Assembly: GCA_046497075.1 (NCBI GenBank)
Contig: JAWOGF010000031.1
Coordinates: 1-64,000 of the forward strand
Source of the DNA: Saliniplasma sp046497075
Lineage (GTDB): Archaea > Thermoplasmatota > Thermoplasmata > Halarchaeoplasmatales > Halarchaeoplasmataceae
DNA: 64,000 bases
Reading direction: 5' to 3'
Shown piece after piece: positions 1 to 10,400 of this stretch. Position numbers and translations under genes: made by a program. The notes under the pieces were generated by a model. It was not told the origin of the DNA and ran no database searches. It saw nothing but the letters and a program-made list of their open reading frames with translations. Every line of letters starts with the position of its first letter. Within the stretch, counting starts at the first letter, position 1.

Positions 1-181
1 TCATATCAAAAACATCTGAATAATCCTTGACGATGTCCATGGTATCGTCAGTTGATCCGTCATCGACTATTATCAATTCAAAATCAGAATATGTTTGATC
101 TGCTAAAGAGTTCAAACAGTCTCTTATATTCTCTTCTTCATTATACAAGTTGATAACAACCGACACTTTTCTCTCTCTCAC
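1..181 (-). CDS. Glycosyltransferase family 2, N-terminal part (truncated by window edge)
   Basis: Reading the minus strand from a GTG at 181 gives a GT-A nucleotide-sugar binding start: KVSVVINLYNEEENI, then FELIIVDDGSTD, which is the family-2 glycosyltransferase signature. The gene runs off the left edge, so acceptor and length are unknown. The GTG at 181 is chosen because GGTG lies about 8 nt upstream; an in-frame GTG at 166 would also give a typical start. It is divergent from another GT2 gene at 322, so the edge is probably part of a glycan or protein-glycosylation locus. The substrate cannot be told from this fragment. Confidence 0.8.
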   Translation of the reverse strand, partial: MRERKVSVVINLYNEEENIRDCLNSLADQTYSDFELIIVDDGSTDDTMDIVKDYSDVFDM

Positions 182-285
182 TATTATGCACCTTTAGTTT
201 TTATGATATGATAACTTCTCGGTTGACTTTACAGGCTCAGCATATTTATTATTAACTATGTCTATAAAAGATAAAACCTAAGCAG

Positions 286-296
286 AAAATATAATA
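286..296 (+). promoter_or_regulatory. TATA-like box for the glycosyltransferase at 322
   Basis: An AT-rich AAAATATAAT stretch lies about 26-32 nt before the ATG at 322, and there is no Shine-Dalgarno in between. That spacing is what a leaderless archaeal transcript would show. This is inference from position and composition only. Confidence 0.4.
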
Positions 297-321
297 CAAA
301 GGCTCTATTCTTCGTGTTCAT

Positions 322-1119
322 ATGCTGATCTCCGTCATCATAACCGTCAAAAACGAAGAACGAGATATGCCCGATTTACTTGATAGTCTCATCATCCAGG
401 AACAACCACTTGAAGTTATAATCGTAGATGCACACAGTGACGATAGGACCCAAGAGATCGTCAGAGAATACAGTGAACAGCATAACTTTATCAAATTATA
501 CATCCAGGGTGGTACTAGAGGTAGAGGAAGAAATTTTGGCGCTAAAAAAGCGGAGGGAGACCTCCTAGCTTTCATAGATGGTGATGTTATCGTAAACCCA
601 TTTTGGGCTGAAGAGATGAGAAAAACCGCTAAAGAGTATGATGTCGTGGCTGGAAAAACCATCCAGATCGGATATCATGCTTTCGAAGAATTGGAAAGAG
701 TAGAATTATTCCATAAAGGATACGATATCACATATCCAAGCTGTAATCTACTTTATCACCGTGATATCTATGAAGAAATAGACGGCTTCGACACGTGGTT
801 CCAGACTGCCGAGGATATCGACCTTAACTATAGAGCAGTCGAAGCAGGGGCTAAAATAGGTCACAATGAAAACGCCATCGTATATCACAGAACAAGAGGT
901 TCATTTTATGGATTCTTTAAACAGGCTTTCTGGAACGGTTTCGGTAGGAAGCAATTAACGATGAAGCATGGAAGCCTGTGGAAAGATTACTCTCCTAGAG
1001 ATATGTTGGACCACAAGATGACTTTTTGGTATTTCACAAGAATGTTCCCCGCATTTTTTGGATACCTTGGATGTAAGTTATTCGGAAACAGACCGGATGA
1101 ATCAAACAGACCTTTATAG
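322..1119 (+). CDS. Glycosyltransferase family 2
   Basis: A 265-residue cytoplasmic GT-A glycosyltransferase. The N-terminus LISVIITVKNEE, the VDAHSDDRTQEI segment, and the DGDV metal-binding DxD around residue 90 are standard GT2 features. FQTAEDIDLNYRA corresponds to the ED catalytic-base region. There is no strong transmembrane segment, though the C-terminus (FWYFTRMFPAFFGYLG) is hydrophobic and may touch the membrane. Start at ATG 322 with a TATA-like box at leaderless spacing. It likely transfers a sugar in surface glycan or N-glycan assembly together with the neighbouring GT2 genes. Donor and acceptor are not determinable. Confidence 0.85.
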   Translation: MLISVIITVKNEERDMPDLLDSLIIQEQPLEVIIVDAHSDDRTQEIVREYSEQHNFIKLYIQGGTRGRGRNFGAKKAEGDLLAFIDGDVIVNPFWAEEMRKTAKEYDVVAGKTIQIGYHAFEELERVELFHKGYDITYPSCNLLYHRDIYEEIDGFDTWFQTAEDIDLNYRAVEAGAKIGHNENAIVYHRTRGSFYGFFKQAFWNGFGRKQLTMKHGSLWKDYSPRDMLDHKMTFWYFTRMFPAFFGYLGCKLFGNRPDESNRPL

Positions 1120-1167
1120 TTAGCATTTAGCAAGTATTATAAAGGACCCATCTTTTTTTCGTTTTGT

Positions 1168-1836
1168 ATGAAGATATCTGTAGTTATACCCACGATGAAT
1201 GAGGAGGAATCCATCGGTCAAGTACTGGACGATGTGAACAAAGCACTATCAGATAGGGATCATGAGATATTGATAGTTGATACAAATTCGACCGATAGAA
1301 CCCGAGAGATCGCTCGTTCAAAAGGAGCGAGAGTCGTGGATGAACCACGTAGAGGATATGGTAGAGCTTATAAAACTGGTTTTGAAGAGGCTGAAGGAGA
1401 TATAATAGCTACCTTAGATGCTGATTGTACATACCCAGCAGAAACGATCCCTCATATGGTCATCATGATCGAAGAAGAGGGTTACGAATTCATCAGCACA
1501 GACAGATTATCAAATGTTTCATCAGACGTTATGGGATGGGTCCATAGATTCGGTAACTGGGCCCTTAAAACTACAGCTAATCTATTGTTCAGGATCAAAC
1601 TCAAAGATTCGCAGTCAGGGATGTGGGTTTTTAAAAAGTCGGCACTTAGACATATCAACTTGACAAGTGACGGGATGCCCCTTTCTGAAGAGATAAAGAT
1701 CGAAGCTATAAAGAAAGGTATCAACTTCAAAGAAGTGCCTATAGATTATAGAAAACGTAAAGGAGAAGCAAAGATAAGATCGTTAAAAGACGGATGGAAA
1801 AACTTTGCATTTTTATTCAAAAAACGTTTCGGGTGA
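1168..1836 (+). CDS. GT2 glycosyltransferase, polyprenyl-phosphate sugar synthase (DPM1-like)
   Basis: 222 residues, the length of a minimal DPM1-type enzyme without membrane anchor. It shows VVIPTMNEEESIGQVL, the VDTNSTDRT nucleotide-binding loop, GYGRAYKTGF, and DADCTYP (DxD) near residue 92, followed by DSQSGMWVF, typical of dolichol-phosphate mannose/glucose synthases. By family it would transfer a sugar from a nucleotide donor to a polyprenyl phosphate at the inner membrane face. ATG 1168 has a TATTATAAAG box about 28 nt upstream, suggesting leaderless transcription. The stop lies 8 nt before rpe, so they are probably cotranscribed. Confidence 0.85.
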   Translation: MKISVVIPTMNEEESIGQVLDDVNKALSDRDHEILIVDTNSTDRTREIARSKGARVVDEPRRGYGRAYKTGFEEAEGDIIATLDADCTYPAETIPHMVIMIEEEGYEFISTDRLSNVSSDVMGWVHRFGNWALKTTANLLFRIKLKDSQSGMWVFKKSALRHINLTSDGMPLSEEIKIEAIKKGINFKEVPIDYRKRKGEAKIRSLKDGWKNFAFLFKKRFG

Positions 1837-1843
1837 GGTATAT

Positions 1844-2512
1844 ATGATGGTGAAGGACATAAAGATATCCCCCTCGTTACTCTCGGCGGATTTTTCCTGC
1901 CTTAGAGAAGATATCAGGGAAGTAAGAGAATCGGAATGGTTGCATCTCGACGTCATGGACGGACATTTTGTACCGAATATCAGTTATGGACCATGTGTTA
2001 TCAGTGCTATCAGGGAAGTTAGTGATCATTTTTTTGACACCCATCTCATGATCTCAGAGCCTGAAAAGTATATTTCTGATTTTGTGGAGAGTGGTTCCGA
2101 TGTGATAACAGTACACGCAGAGGCATGTGATGACCTCCTTGAAGTGATCCATATGATAAAAGAAAATGGTTGTGAAGCAGGTGTTAGTCTAAAACCGGGT
2201 ACACCATTAAGCGAAATAGAAGGCATAATTCCTTCCTTAGATCTCATCCTTATCATGACGGTAGAACCGGGATTTGGGGGACAAAGTTTCATGCATGAAG
2301 TAGTCCCAAAAATCAGTGAAGCCCGAGATATCATTGCAGCCATCGACAAAGATATCGACCTATCGGTGGATGGTGGCATCTCCCCAAAAACCGCACCTGA
2401 AGTAGTAAAAGCTGGGGCTAACGTATTAGTTGCTGGTTCAGCTATATTTAAAGGCAATATCAAGAAGAATCTTCAAGAATTAAGAGATTCAGCGTTAAAG
2501 ACAATAGATTAG
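1844..2512 (+). CDS. rpe: Ribulose-phosphate 3-epimerase
   Basis: 223-residue TIM-barrel enzyme interconverting D-ribulose-5-P and D-xylulose-5-P. Visible family motifs are ISPSLLSADF, LHLDVMDGHFVPN (metal His/Asp), THLMI, EPGFGGQ and SVDGGI (second catalytic Asp). An upstream in-frame ATG at 1805 lies inside the glycosyltransferase gene. ATG 1844 is preferred because GGTGAGG sits just upstream and the remaining protein matches the family N-terminus; ATG 1847 is an alternative. Together with the Hps-RraA fusion at 35837 it suggests non-oxidative pentose synthesis. Its end is 3 nt from the convergent cca gene. Confidence 0.93.
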   Translation: MMVKDIKISPSLLSADFSCLREDIREVRESEWLHLDVMDGHFVPNISYGPCVISAIREVSDHFFDTHLMISEPEKYISDFVESGSDVITVHAEACDDLLEVIHMIKENGCEAGVSLKPGTPLSEIEGIIPSLDLILIMTVEPGFGGQSFMHEVVPKISEARDIIAAIDKDIDLSVDGGISPKTAPEVVKAGANVLVAGSAIFKGNIKKNLQELRDSALKTID

Positions 2513-2515
2513 ATT

Positions 2516-3832
2516 CTACCTTTCCCATGGAAATGTTCTATCTAAAAATTTATTAAGAGATTCAGTCTCACCGGTAATCAACCGTTCTTTTTCTAAAATT
2601 TCTAGGTTTTCTTTTATGATTGGGGTGAGGTCACTACCTAAATTGACTTTTTTAATCACGTATTGAACCGCATCTTGAACTGTAGTTACATTACGTTCTC
2701 TATCAACCATCAATCTATCCCCCTCCAAATACACGTCATTTCCATATTTCTTGTTAAAATCTTCAGTATTTTCAACCCAGATCGGAGGGCCTACATGTTT
2801 TTCAATGGATGGAAGATATATCTCTTTCATCTCGAATAATATAAGTAAATATTCGTCTTTTACATAATACCCCTCATGTAATATTTCAAAGTCAAGTTCT
2901 TCCAGCTGCTTTTTCAAAGAACCTGTTGCCTTTTGAACCTGGGGGTATAGATTATCTTTTACAACATCTGGGCTCGAAAACTTCAAACCTATTAAATACG
3001 TTCCTCTCTCAACTGTAATCTTTCTTAGTTCATCAGCACCTCTATGTTTGATATCATTAGGAAAGAAAAATCTCTCCGATGAAGAATCTAAATATCTTTT
3101 AGAGGCATACATGAAAAGATACATCTTCTCTGAAGATAGAGCAGAAGCTACGTTTCTATCTGGATCAACTGGATCAATGAAAATAAATGGATCATCAAAT
3201 TCAGCTGTATTATCTTCATCAAATGAGAGTACTTCCCCGCTTTTCCAGCCTTGAGATCCCTCTAAAACTTTATTGAATCCGCCATAATACAATACTAGTA
3301 GTTCACATAGATAACCTGAAAAACCCCAAACCTTAGATTCGGCACCATAAGCACCTATACCCTTTAAAAAGCCTTTCAAAAGTCTTACGTGGTCTTTCAA
3401 GTCTTCAGGTAAGTTCCCTGATATGTATTCCGTATGGAAAGGAGTTCTATCCACAGATGATTTCATCTCGCTTATATCTGAGATTTTATAACATGGAACG
3501 ATATCGGTCTTAAAACCTTCATATCTACCAAAGATATACGGATGTTCAGCATACCTAGTTTCAGTATTTTCCAAAATTTCATTTCCGACCTTCAGAACCA
3601 TAGATTCCATCTGATCTTTTGAAACTGAAGTTGGAAATAGAACAAAAACGTCGATATCTGGATCTTTTAGATATGTATCTTTAGCAACAGAACCAACTAC
3701 CTCTGCTTCATATTGATTATTGAGTTCATCTTCGATTTTCTTTTTTAAATCGCTCGATACATATTTGACTTCACTCTTCAGTTCTTTTTTAGGTTTGATC
3801 TTGTCTAGAACTTCCTGTTCTAATTCTCTCAT
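2516..3832 (-). CDS. cca: CCA-adding enzyme (tRNA nucleotidyltransferase, archaeal class I)
   Basis: About 438 residues, normal for the archaeal class I enzyme that adds or repairs the 3' CCA of tRNAs using CTP and ATP. The nucleotidyltransferase motif is clear: VGSVAKDTYLKDPDIDVFVLF, with the GS and DxD metal ligands, followed by a second acidic strand (FKTDIVPCYKI) and the tRNA-binding body (EHPYIFGRYEGF, HVRLLKGFLKGIGAYGAES). Start at ATG 3832; an in-frame TTG 12 nt upstream is less likely. The tRNA genes here do not clearly need an encoded CCA, consistent with a requirement for this enzyme. It is divergent from gcvPA. Confidence 0.93.
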   Translation of the reverse strand: MRELEQEVLDKIKPKKELKSEVKYVSSDLKKKIEDELNNQYEAEVVGSVAKDTYLKDPDIDVFVLFPTSVSKDQMESMVLKVGNEILENTETRYAEHPYIFGRYEGFKTDIVPCYKISDISEMKSSVDRTPFHTEYISGNLPEDLKDHVRLLKGFLKGIGAYGAESKVWGFSGYLCELLVLYYGGFNKVLEGSQGWKSGEVLSFDEDNTAEFDDPFIFIDPVDPDRNVASALSSEKMYLFMYASKRYLDSSSERFFFPNDIKHRGADELRKITVERGTYLIGLKFSSPDVVKDNLYPQVQKATGSLKKQLEELDFEILHEGYYVKDEYLLILFEMKEIYLPSIEKHVGPPIWVENTEDFNKKYGNDVYLEGDRLMVDRERNVTTVQDAVQYVIKKVNLGSDLTPIIKENLEILEKERLITGETESLNKFLDRTFPWER

Positions 3833-3920
3833 CGTCCAACCCAAGGAGATGTTTTAATAAAAGTTTACTGCCTTACAAAAAGCTTTTTAGAGAGATTACT
3901 ATCTCACTAACGGTGTGCAG

Positions 3921-5249
3921 ATGGACGAAGAAAAACAGATGCTCGAATATTTGGGTTTGGAGGAAGTAGAAGAACTTTTTGCGGATGTTCCCTCTGATGT
4001 CAGGGATGATATCGATATAGATGATAGTAAAACAGAGATGGAGACCAAAAGATATGTCAAAGACATTTTGAATAAGAACCAAACGTTAGATGATTTTGCA
4101 AATTTTCTGGGATGTGGAATATATAGGCATTACATCCCCTCGGCCGTCAACGAGATAGTGGGTAGATCCGAATTTTATACTTCTTACACTCCATATCAAG
4201 CAGAGGTCAGCCAGGGTATGCTGCAGTCTTTATTCGAATATCAAAGTCTGATATGTGAACTGACTGGTATGGAAGCTGCAAATACCAGCATGTATGATTA
4301 TCCAACCGCCTTTGCTGAGGCAGTTCTAATGGCTGGTAGAGTGGGGAGGGGAAAAGAGTTTCTAGTTCCTAAAAACATACATTGGGATAAATGGAAAGTC
4401 CTGCATAACTATTTGAGGGGCTCCGATATCGAGATCAAGAAAGTGGATTACGATAAGAACACTGGAAAGATCGATATTGAGGATCTACAGGAAAAATTAA
4501 CCGAGGATAATTTGGGATTCTATGTTGAATCACCCAATGTTTTCGGTGTCATTGAAGATGACACATCGATATTCGAAGATTTAAAAGCCGAGAACAAATC
4601 TATAATGGTCGCTGGGACCTCACCTTTAGCTCTTACTCTTTTAGAACCACCTTCTGAATGGGGGGCAGACATTGTCGTCGGGGATAGTCAAAGTTTCGGT
4701 ATACCATCTTCATTCGGTGGACCTACTGTAGGTATCTTCGCCTGTAAAAAGAGGCACCTAAGAAGGATGCCCGGTAGGATGATAGGAGAAACTGAAGATG
4801 CTGATGGTAACACCGCATACTGCATGACTCTACAGACTAGAGAGCAGCATATAAGGCGAGAAAGAGCGACATCCAATATCTGTACTAACCAATCATTAAT
4901 GGCGCTAGCATCGGCCTGCTACATGTTTGTGAAAGGAGGAAAAGGGTTAGAAGAAGTGGCTAAAACAAACTATGAAAAGGCTCATGAACTCGCAGAAAGA
5001 ATAGATGAATTAGAAGGCTTTTCAGCACCGTACTTCGATAATTTATACTTCAATGAATTCGTTGTTGAAACTCCTGTAGACTCAAAAGAATTTATTTCTA
5101 AAGGTATAGAAAATAACGTTCTCGCAGGTGTAACACTTGATGATAAATATGAGAACTTAGAACCGTCACTTCTGCTATCAGTCACGGAGATGAATGATAA
5201 AGACGATATCGACTCGTTAATAGACACATTCATGGAGGTGGTCGAATGA
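3921..5249 (+). CDS. gcvPA: Glycine dehydrogenase (decarboxylating) subunit 1, P-protein alpha
   Basis: The N-terminal half of the split PLP-dependent glycine decarboxylase of the glycine cleavage system. About 442 residues, as expected. Family features include CGIYRHYIPSAVNEI, FYTSYTPYQAEVSQGMLQ, EYQSLICELTGMEAANTSMYD and RREKATSNICTNQ-like RRERATSNICTNQ. ATG 3921 has GGTG 5 nt upstream; a GTG at 3915 is an alternative start. It overlaps gcvPB by 4 nt (ATGA), so translation is coupled. H- and T-proteins and lipoamide dehydrogenase are not in this window. Confidence 0.95.
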   Translation: MDEEKQMLEYLGLEEVEELFADVPSDVRDDIDIDDSKTEMETKRYVKDILNKNQTLDDFANFLGCGIYRHYIPSAVNEIVGRSEFYTSYTPYQAEVSQGMLQSLFEYQSLICELTGMEAANTSMYDYPTAFAEAVLMAGRVGRGKEFLVPKNIHWDKWKVLHNYLRGSDIEIKKVDYDKNTGKIDIEDLQEKLTEDNLGFYVESPNVFGVIEDDTSIFEDLKAENKSIMVAGTSPLALTLLEPPSEWGADIVVGDSQSFGIPSSFGGPTVGIFACKKRHLRRMPGRMIGETEDADGNTAYCMTLQTREQHIRRERATSNICTNQSLMALASACYMFVKGGKGLEEVAKTNYEKAHELAERIDELEGFSAPYFDNLYFNEFVVETPVDSKEFISKGIENNVLAGVTLDDKYENLEPSLLLSVTEMNDKDDIDSLIDTFMEVVE

Positions 5250-6685
5250 GTTCCATTTACAGACAAGCTAGATACCCAAATCATCCATTGATGGAAAAGC
5301 ATGCTGAGCAAAGAAAGATCGAAGACAATCCTTTCCCAGAATCCGTAGCTAGAACTGAAGCTCCGAAGATTCCGGATATCCCAGAACATGAAGTTGTTAG
5401 ACATTTCAACAGACTCTCCCAGATGAACTATGGTATCGACAATGGATTCTATCCTCTGGGATCCTGTACGATGAAATACAATCCAAAATATTCTGAAGAT
5501 CTAGCCGGATTACCAGCGGTAAATGAGATACATCCATACATGATTGAAGATTCCGTACAGGGAACATTACAGATCATGTACGAACTCCAGGAGATGCTGG
5601 CTGAGATCGGTGGTATGCACTCCGTGACCCTTCAACCAGCAGCAGGTGCACAGGGTGAACTCACTGGTCTGATGATCATCGATGAATACCACAAAAATAA
5701 TGGAGAATCGGATAGAAACGAGATAATATTACCAGATACATCTCACGGAACCAATCCAGCTACCGTATCTATGTTGGGATATAAACTGGTAGAGATACCA
5801 TCAAAAGATGGCTGCGTTGATTTAGAAGCATTAAGGGAGGCAGTTAATGAAAGAACTGCTGGTTTTATGCTGACCAACCCAAATACATTAGGTCTTTTCG
5901 AAGAGGATGTTTTGGAGATCGCTGAGATCATACATGATGTCGGCGGATTATTGTACTACGACGGAGCAAACCTCAACGCTATAATGGGTAAAACGAAACC
6001 CGGAAAGATGGACTTCGATATCATGCATTTCAACCTCCATAAAACATTCAGTACTCCACACGGTGGCGGGGGACCAGGGGCAGGACCGGTTGGTGTGACT
6101 GAAGAACTCAGTTCGTACCTACCAGTACCTATAGTTGAGAAAGATGAAGAAAAATATAATCTGGATTACGATCTTGAAAATTCTATAGGTAAGGTGAAAG
6201 GATTTTACGGGAACTGGGGGGTTCTGTTAAAAGCCTATTCTTACATCGTAAAAGAGGGAAGAGATGGCCTTACTAAAATATCTGAACGAGCAGTTCTGAA
6301 CAGTAATTACCTGCGGGCTAAATTAGAAAACCATTTGGAATTACCTTACAAATCATTAAGGAAACACGAGTTTGTAATGTCGGGTAATCCTCTTAAAGAG
6401 AAAGGACTTAAAACCGTGGACCTTGCTAAAAGATTACTGGATTACGGATTACACGCACCGACCATTTATTTCCCACTTCTTGTTGATGAAGCTCTCATGA
6501 TAGAACCTACAGAAACTGAAAGAAAAGAGACACTCGACGATTTCGCAGATGTGATCGAGAAGATCATGGATGAGGATCCAGAAATGGTTAAAGGAGCTCC
6601 ATATAATACAGCTGTGGGTAGGGTTGATGAAACTAAAGCAGCCCGAAAACCAATCATCAGTTTTAAGATGAAAGAGGAGAAATGA
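5246..6685 (+). CDS. gcvPB: Glycine dehydrogenase (decarboxylating) subunit 2, P-protein beta
   Basis: 479-residue PLP-carrying half of split glycine decarboxylase. Conserved blocks include YPLGSCTMKYNPK, QPAAGAQGELTGL, DTSHGTNPA, YYDGANLNAI and the PLP-lysine segment HKTFSTPHGGGGPG, with the Schiff-base lysine at about residue 266. It decarboxylates glycine and passes the aminomethyl group to H-protein. The start codon overlaps the gcvPA stop (ATGA) and its own stop overlaps the next gene in the same way. The three genes are therefore one translationally coupled unit. Confidence 0.96.
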   Translation: MSSIYRQARYPNHPLMEKHAEQRKIEDNPFPESVARTEAPKIPDIPEHEVVRHFNRLSQMNYGIDNGFYPLGSCTMKYNPKYSEDLAGLPAVNEIHPYMIEDSVQGTLQIMYELQEMLAEIGGMHSVTLQPAAGAQGELTGLMIIDEYHKNNGESDRNEIILPDTSHGTNPATVSMLGYKLVEIPSKDGCVDLEALREAVNERTAGFMLTNPNTLGLFEEDVLEIAEIIHDVGGLLYYDGANLNAIMGKTKPGKMDFDIMHFNLHKTFSTPHGGGGPGAGPVGVTEELSSYLPVPIVEKDEEKYNLDYDLENSIGKVKGFYGNWGVLLKAYSYIVKEGRDGLTKISERAVLNSNYLRAKLENHLELPYKSLRKHEFVMSGNPLKEKGLKTVDLAKRLLDYGLHAPTIYFPLLVDEALMIEPTETERKETLDDFADVIEKIMDEDPEMVKGAPYNTAVGRVDETKAARKPIISFKMKEEK

Positions 6686-7377
6686 TGTCGATACCTCATA
6701 TAGCTGTTGTTGGGAAGTCTAAAACCGGCAAAACTTCCTTGGTAATTGAACTGATCAAAAGATTGAAGAAAGAAGGGTATGAGGTAGCAACTGTCAAACA
6801 TACTTTAGGTGATTTCTCGATAGATTCTGAAGGAACAGATACTTTCGAGCATGCAGAAGCAGGGTCGGAATTGGTTGTTTTCTCTACACCCTTAGAAACC
6901 TCTTTTATCGTAAAAGATGAATTGAGATTGGGTGAAATCCTTTCATATATCGGAAACTTTGGTGAGTACGACCTTGTGATAATCGAGGGGATGAAAGAGT
7001 CGAATATCCCTAAATTGAGCACTGATAAAGTGGTAGACGGTGATTTGTATTATGATGATAATGTAAATGAAGTATTAGATTGGATAGATAAACAATTTCG
7101 GATATTTGATATACTTGATCAATTACCACAATTAGACTGCGGTAAATGTGGGTATGACACATGTAAAAGGTTTGCTGAGTCCGTTTTAGATGGTGAAAAT
7201 AAAATAGATGAGTGCAACCAATCTCTGAGGGATAGGATTGAGCTTATCGTTAACGGTGAAGAGATCGATTTGGGTATATTCCCATCTAATATCATCAAGA
7301 ATACTATTTTAGGTATGATCAATTCACTAAAGGGAGTAGAGAGTATAGATTCTTTAGAAATCAGATTAAAAGAGTAA
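6682..7377 (+). CDS. mobB: MobB-like P-loop GTPase fused to a 4Fe-4S domain
   Basis: 231 residues in two domains. Residues 1-135 form a MobB-type P-loop domain: VVGKSKTGKTS (Walker A, K17), ATVKHTLGDF and DLVIIEGMKES. MobB is known to assist molybdopterin guanine dinucleotide formation. Residues 145-185 carry C153-X2-C156-X4-C161-X16-C178, the spacing of the small 4Fe-4S module found in Fe-S electron carriers and acetyl-CoA synthase-type proteins. Start ATG 6682 overlaps the gcvPB stop; ATG 6685 is possible. Cotranscription with glycine decarboxylase is unexpected for a molybdenum-cofactor gene, so the real role may differ. Confidence 0.85.
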   Translation: MMSIPHIAVVGKSKTGKTSLVIELIKRLKKEGYEVATVKHTLGDFSIDSEGTDTFEHAEAGSELVVFSTPLETSFIVKDELRLGEILSYIGNFGEYDLVIIEGMKESNIPKLSTDKVVDGDLYYDDNVNEVLDWIDKQFRIFDILDQLPQLDCGKCGYDTCKRFAESVLDGENKIDECNQSLRDRIELIVNGEEIDLGIFPSNIIKNTILGMINSLKGVESIDSLEIRLKE

Positions 7378-7425
7378 TAAAGTTGAAAATTAAAAAAGAA
7401 AAAAGGGTTTTGTTGATTAATCGTT

Positions 7426-10400
7426 TTAGAAGTCTTCTTCTAGTTCTTCGTCTTCACTGAATAGATCCTCTTCTTCTAGTTCTTCATCATCAAATGGCTC
7501 TTCTTCGAAGCTTTCTTCTTCACCGAATTGTTCATCTTCGAAGCTTTCTTCTTCATCGAATTGTTCATCTTCGAAGCTTTCTTCTTCACCGTATGGTTCT
7601 TCTGTTGTTTTACCGCCTTTACTCATAGCGAATATACCGATTATCAACGCCAGTATTGCTATGATCATCCCGACTATTCCTAGGTTCCTAGCCATGGATA
7701 TATCGTCGTCCTGGTCGTTATCGACGTCTTCTTGTTCGTCTTCGAAATCGTTTAGTTCTGTTTGTAGGTCGTCTATCTGACCCTGTAGATTCGTTTCTAA
7801 ATCGTCTATCTGTGTTTGTAGGTCATCTATCTGATCCTGTAGGTCCGTTTCTAGTTCATCCATGTCTGTTTGTAAGTCATCTATCTGAGTCTGTAGGTCG
7901 TCTATCTGATTCTGCAGGTCGTCTATCTGATTCTGTAGATTCGTTTCTAGATCGTTTAGTTCTGTCTGTAGATCATCTATCTGATTCTGTAGGTCCGTTT
8001 CTAGTTCATCCATGTCTGTTTCTAAGTCGTCTATCTGAGTCTGTAGGTCGTCTATCTGTGTTTGTAGGTCCTCTTCGACAGTGGCAATTTCATCCCACAG
8101 CTCGGGTATATCTGGTAAGTACAAGGCGTATACATTTTCCTCATAGACTACTGGGTTGTGTACCGCTTGGACATTGAACACGTTCAGTCCTTCTTCCAAA
8201 GTAGTACTGTACTCAAAATCGCCGCTTCCTACATCTACGCCGTTTATATAGATATTTAACCAAGTTGGACTTTGACCTTCGATGGTGAAGTTTTCTTCGA
8301 ATGTTAGACTTTCAACACCGTTTTCTGGTGTAGTTATGTCGAAGAGTGCTTGAGATTCTACGAGGTAGAAATCGATTGTATCAGTATATTGATTTCCAGC
8401 TTCATCTTCTGCCATCACATCGACTGTATGTTGTCCTTCTGCAAGTCCATCGAATTCATGCCATGTTCGCATATCTACGTTCTGCCAACCTTCACCGTTT
8501 ATCTGGACATCGTAGCTTACTATCTCAGTAGTCTCGTCATATCCAGACCACTGCACTGTTACATCATCGTCAGCGATGATATCTCCGTGGTCTGGGCTTG
8601 TTATTATGACTTCAGGTTGTGTCGTATCAAGAGTAAATGTTACGGATTCAGTTACGTTGTTACCTGCTATATCATGAGCTCTGACTTCTATTGTGTTCTC
8701 ACCGTCAGCGAGGTCTGGGAATTCATAACTGTAAGTTTCACCGTCGAGTTCTGTCCATTCCTCGTCATCTGTATGCCTTATCTCGAAGTAATCTATGCTA
8801 GATTCGTCGTCTGAAGCATTCCATTCGACTGTGACTATATCGTCGGATAAAAGGGCTCCTTCCTCTGGTGCTGTGATCTCTAGGTCTGGTGCTGTATCAT
8901 CTTCGTATATCGAGAACTCTCCTGTGATATCTTCATCACTGTAGCCGATATCGTCGACGATCACAGCTCTTATCTGTGCTTGATCGGTGTTATCAGTTAC
9001 ATTTAATTCTACTTCATAGGTATATGGTTGATCATCGTATAGGTCTGGTTCGAGTCCTTCCCCTATGATGTTCCAATCTTCACCTGGATCTGTTCTACCG
9101 TACAAATTAACATAATCGATATCTTGATCTACATATCCTGCACCATGGTAGAATATGATCTCTTGTGTAGTAGCGTTGTACCATACATCACCTGCTTCAG
9201 GTGAATCGATGCTTATCCATGGTTCATTATACTCTGGGTCTCCCGGCTCTAATTTTGCGTCCTCGTTCATCTCTTCTTGACCGAATTCATCTACTGCTCG
9301 TACTACGTACCACTGATATGGGTCTCCTGCTTCGCCCGCATCTATGTATTCATACTCTTCTGAGCCATCTGCGTTAATACTGTCTATTAGGGTTGTTCCA
9401 TTCCATGGTCCTTCTCTGTCCTCAGAACGGTAAATGTTATAATGGCTTATCTCTCCTAGTTCCTCGTCTGGACTCGCCTGCCATTGTACTAAGTTGTCAG
9501 CTCCATCGTGTTCTATTATAAGATTTTGTGGAGCTTCTGGTGGTGTTCCGATTATTGTAAATTGTTCACTCTCGTTAGTTCTATAGTAACCTTCTACATC
9601 GTATATATCAGCGACGATCCGTGCTTCTTCGCTGTAGACATCAGGTATCTCCCAATCGTATTCACCTTCGGCGTAATCGATTCCTTCTGCTATCTGGTCA
9701 TATTTTGTAGCTCCGTCATCTAGGCTGTAGTAAAGATCTACCTCCGTAATCTCATGATCGTGTTCTGTAGTTTCCCACGTTATAGTTTCAGTGTTTCCGT
9801 ATTCCCACTCATCTCCAGCAATTGGTGAGGTTATGTTAATGTCAGGTGGTATCGGTTCTTGAACGGCAAAATCAAGGTCTGTTTCCATTCCGTTATGAGC
9901 CACTCCTGTTATGTTGTACCACCAGTATGTATCATCTGCCATACCTCTGTCTTCATCGAGATAGCGATACGTATCAGATCCATCTGCTTCTATCGTCTCT
10001 ATGTGTGTTTCAGGGCCCCAGTCTGTCTCTGACCTATATATCTCGTAATGAGATATTTCTTCAGGTCGTCCGTCAGCAGGATCATCAGCACTACCTTCCC
10101 ATGTTATCACATTGTCCTCGTTACCGTATTCTTCGACAAATACTTCTATCGTCCAAGAGTCGTCGTCATAACCTATATCATCTAAAGTCATCCAAGGCTG
10201 TCCTTCATAAGTAAACCATCCTGCATCATCTTCATATCCTGCGATCATGCTGGCAGGGAAGTATCCATCACCTGGATCATGTATATCTACAACGATCCAG
10301 TAGTGACCTCCTTCTAGTTCCACAGGTTCCACTAATGGTATTTCTCTCCACTGTGGCTCGGTCAAGCCAGCAACAGTTTCTGTCGTTCCAATCATTTCAC

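Noticed and set aside
7502..8080. Short regularly spaced repeats suggesting a CRISPR array
   Set aside because: The 33-nt and 21-nt repeats are in frame with the giant protease, with no unique spacers; they encode an acidic tail and coiled-coil heptads.
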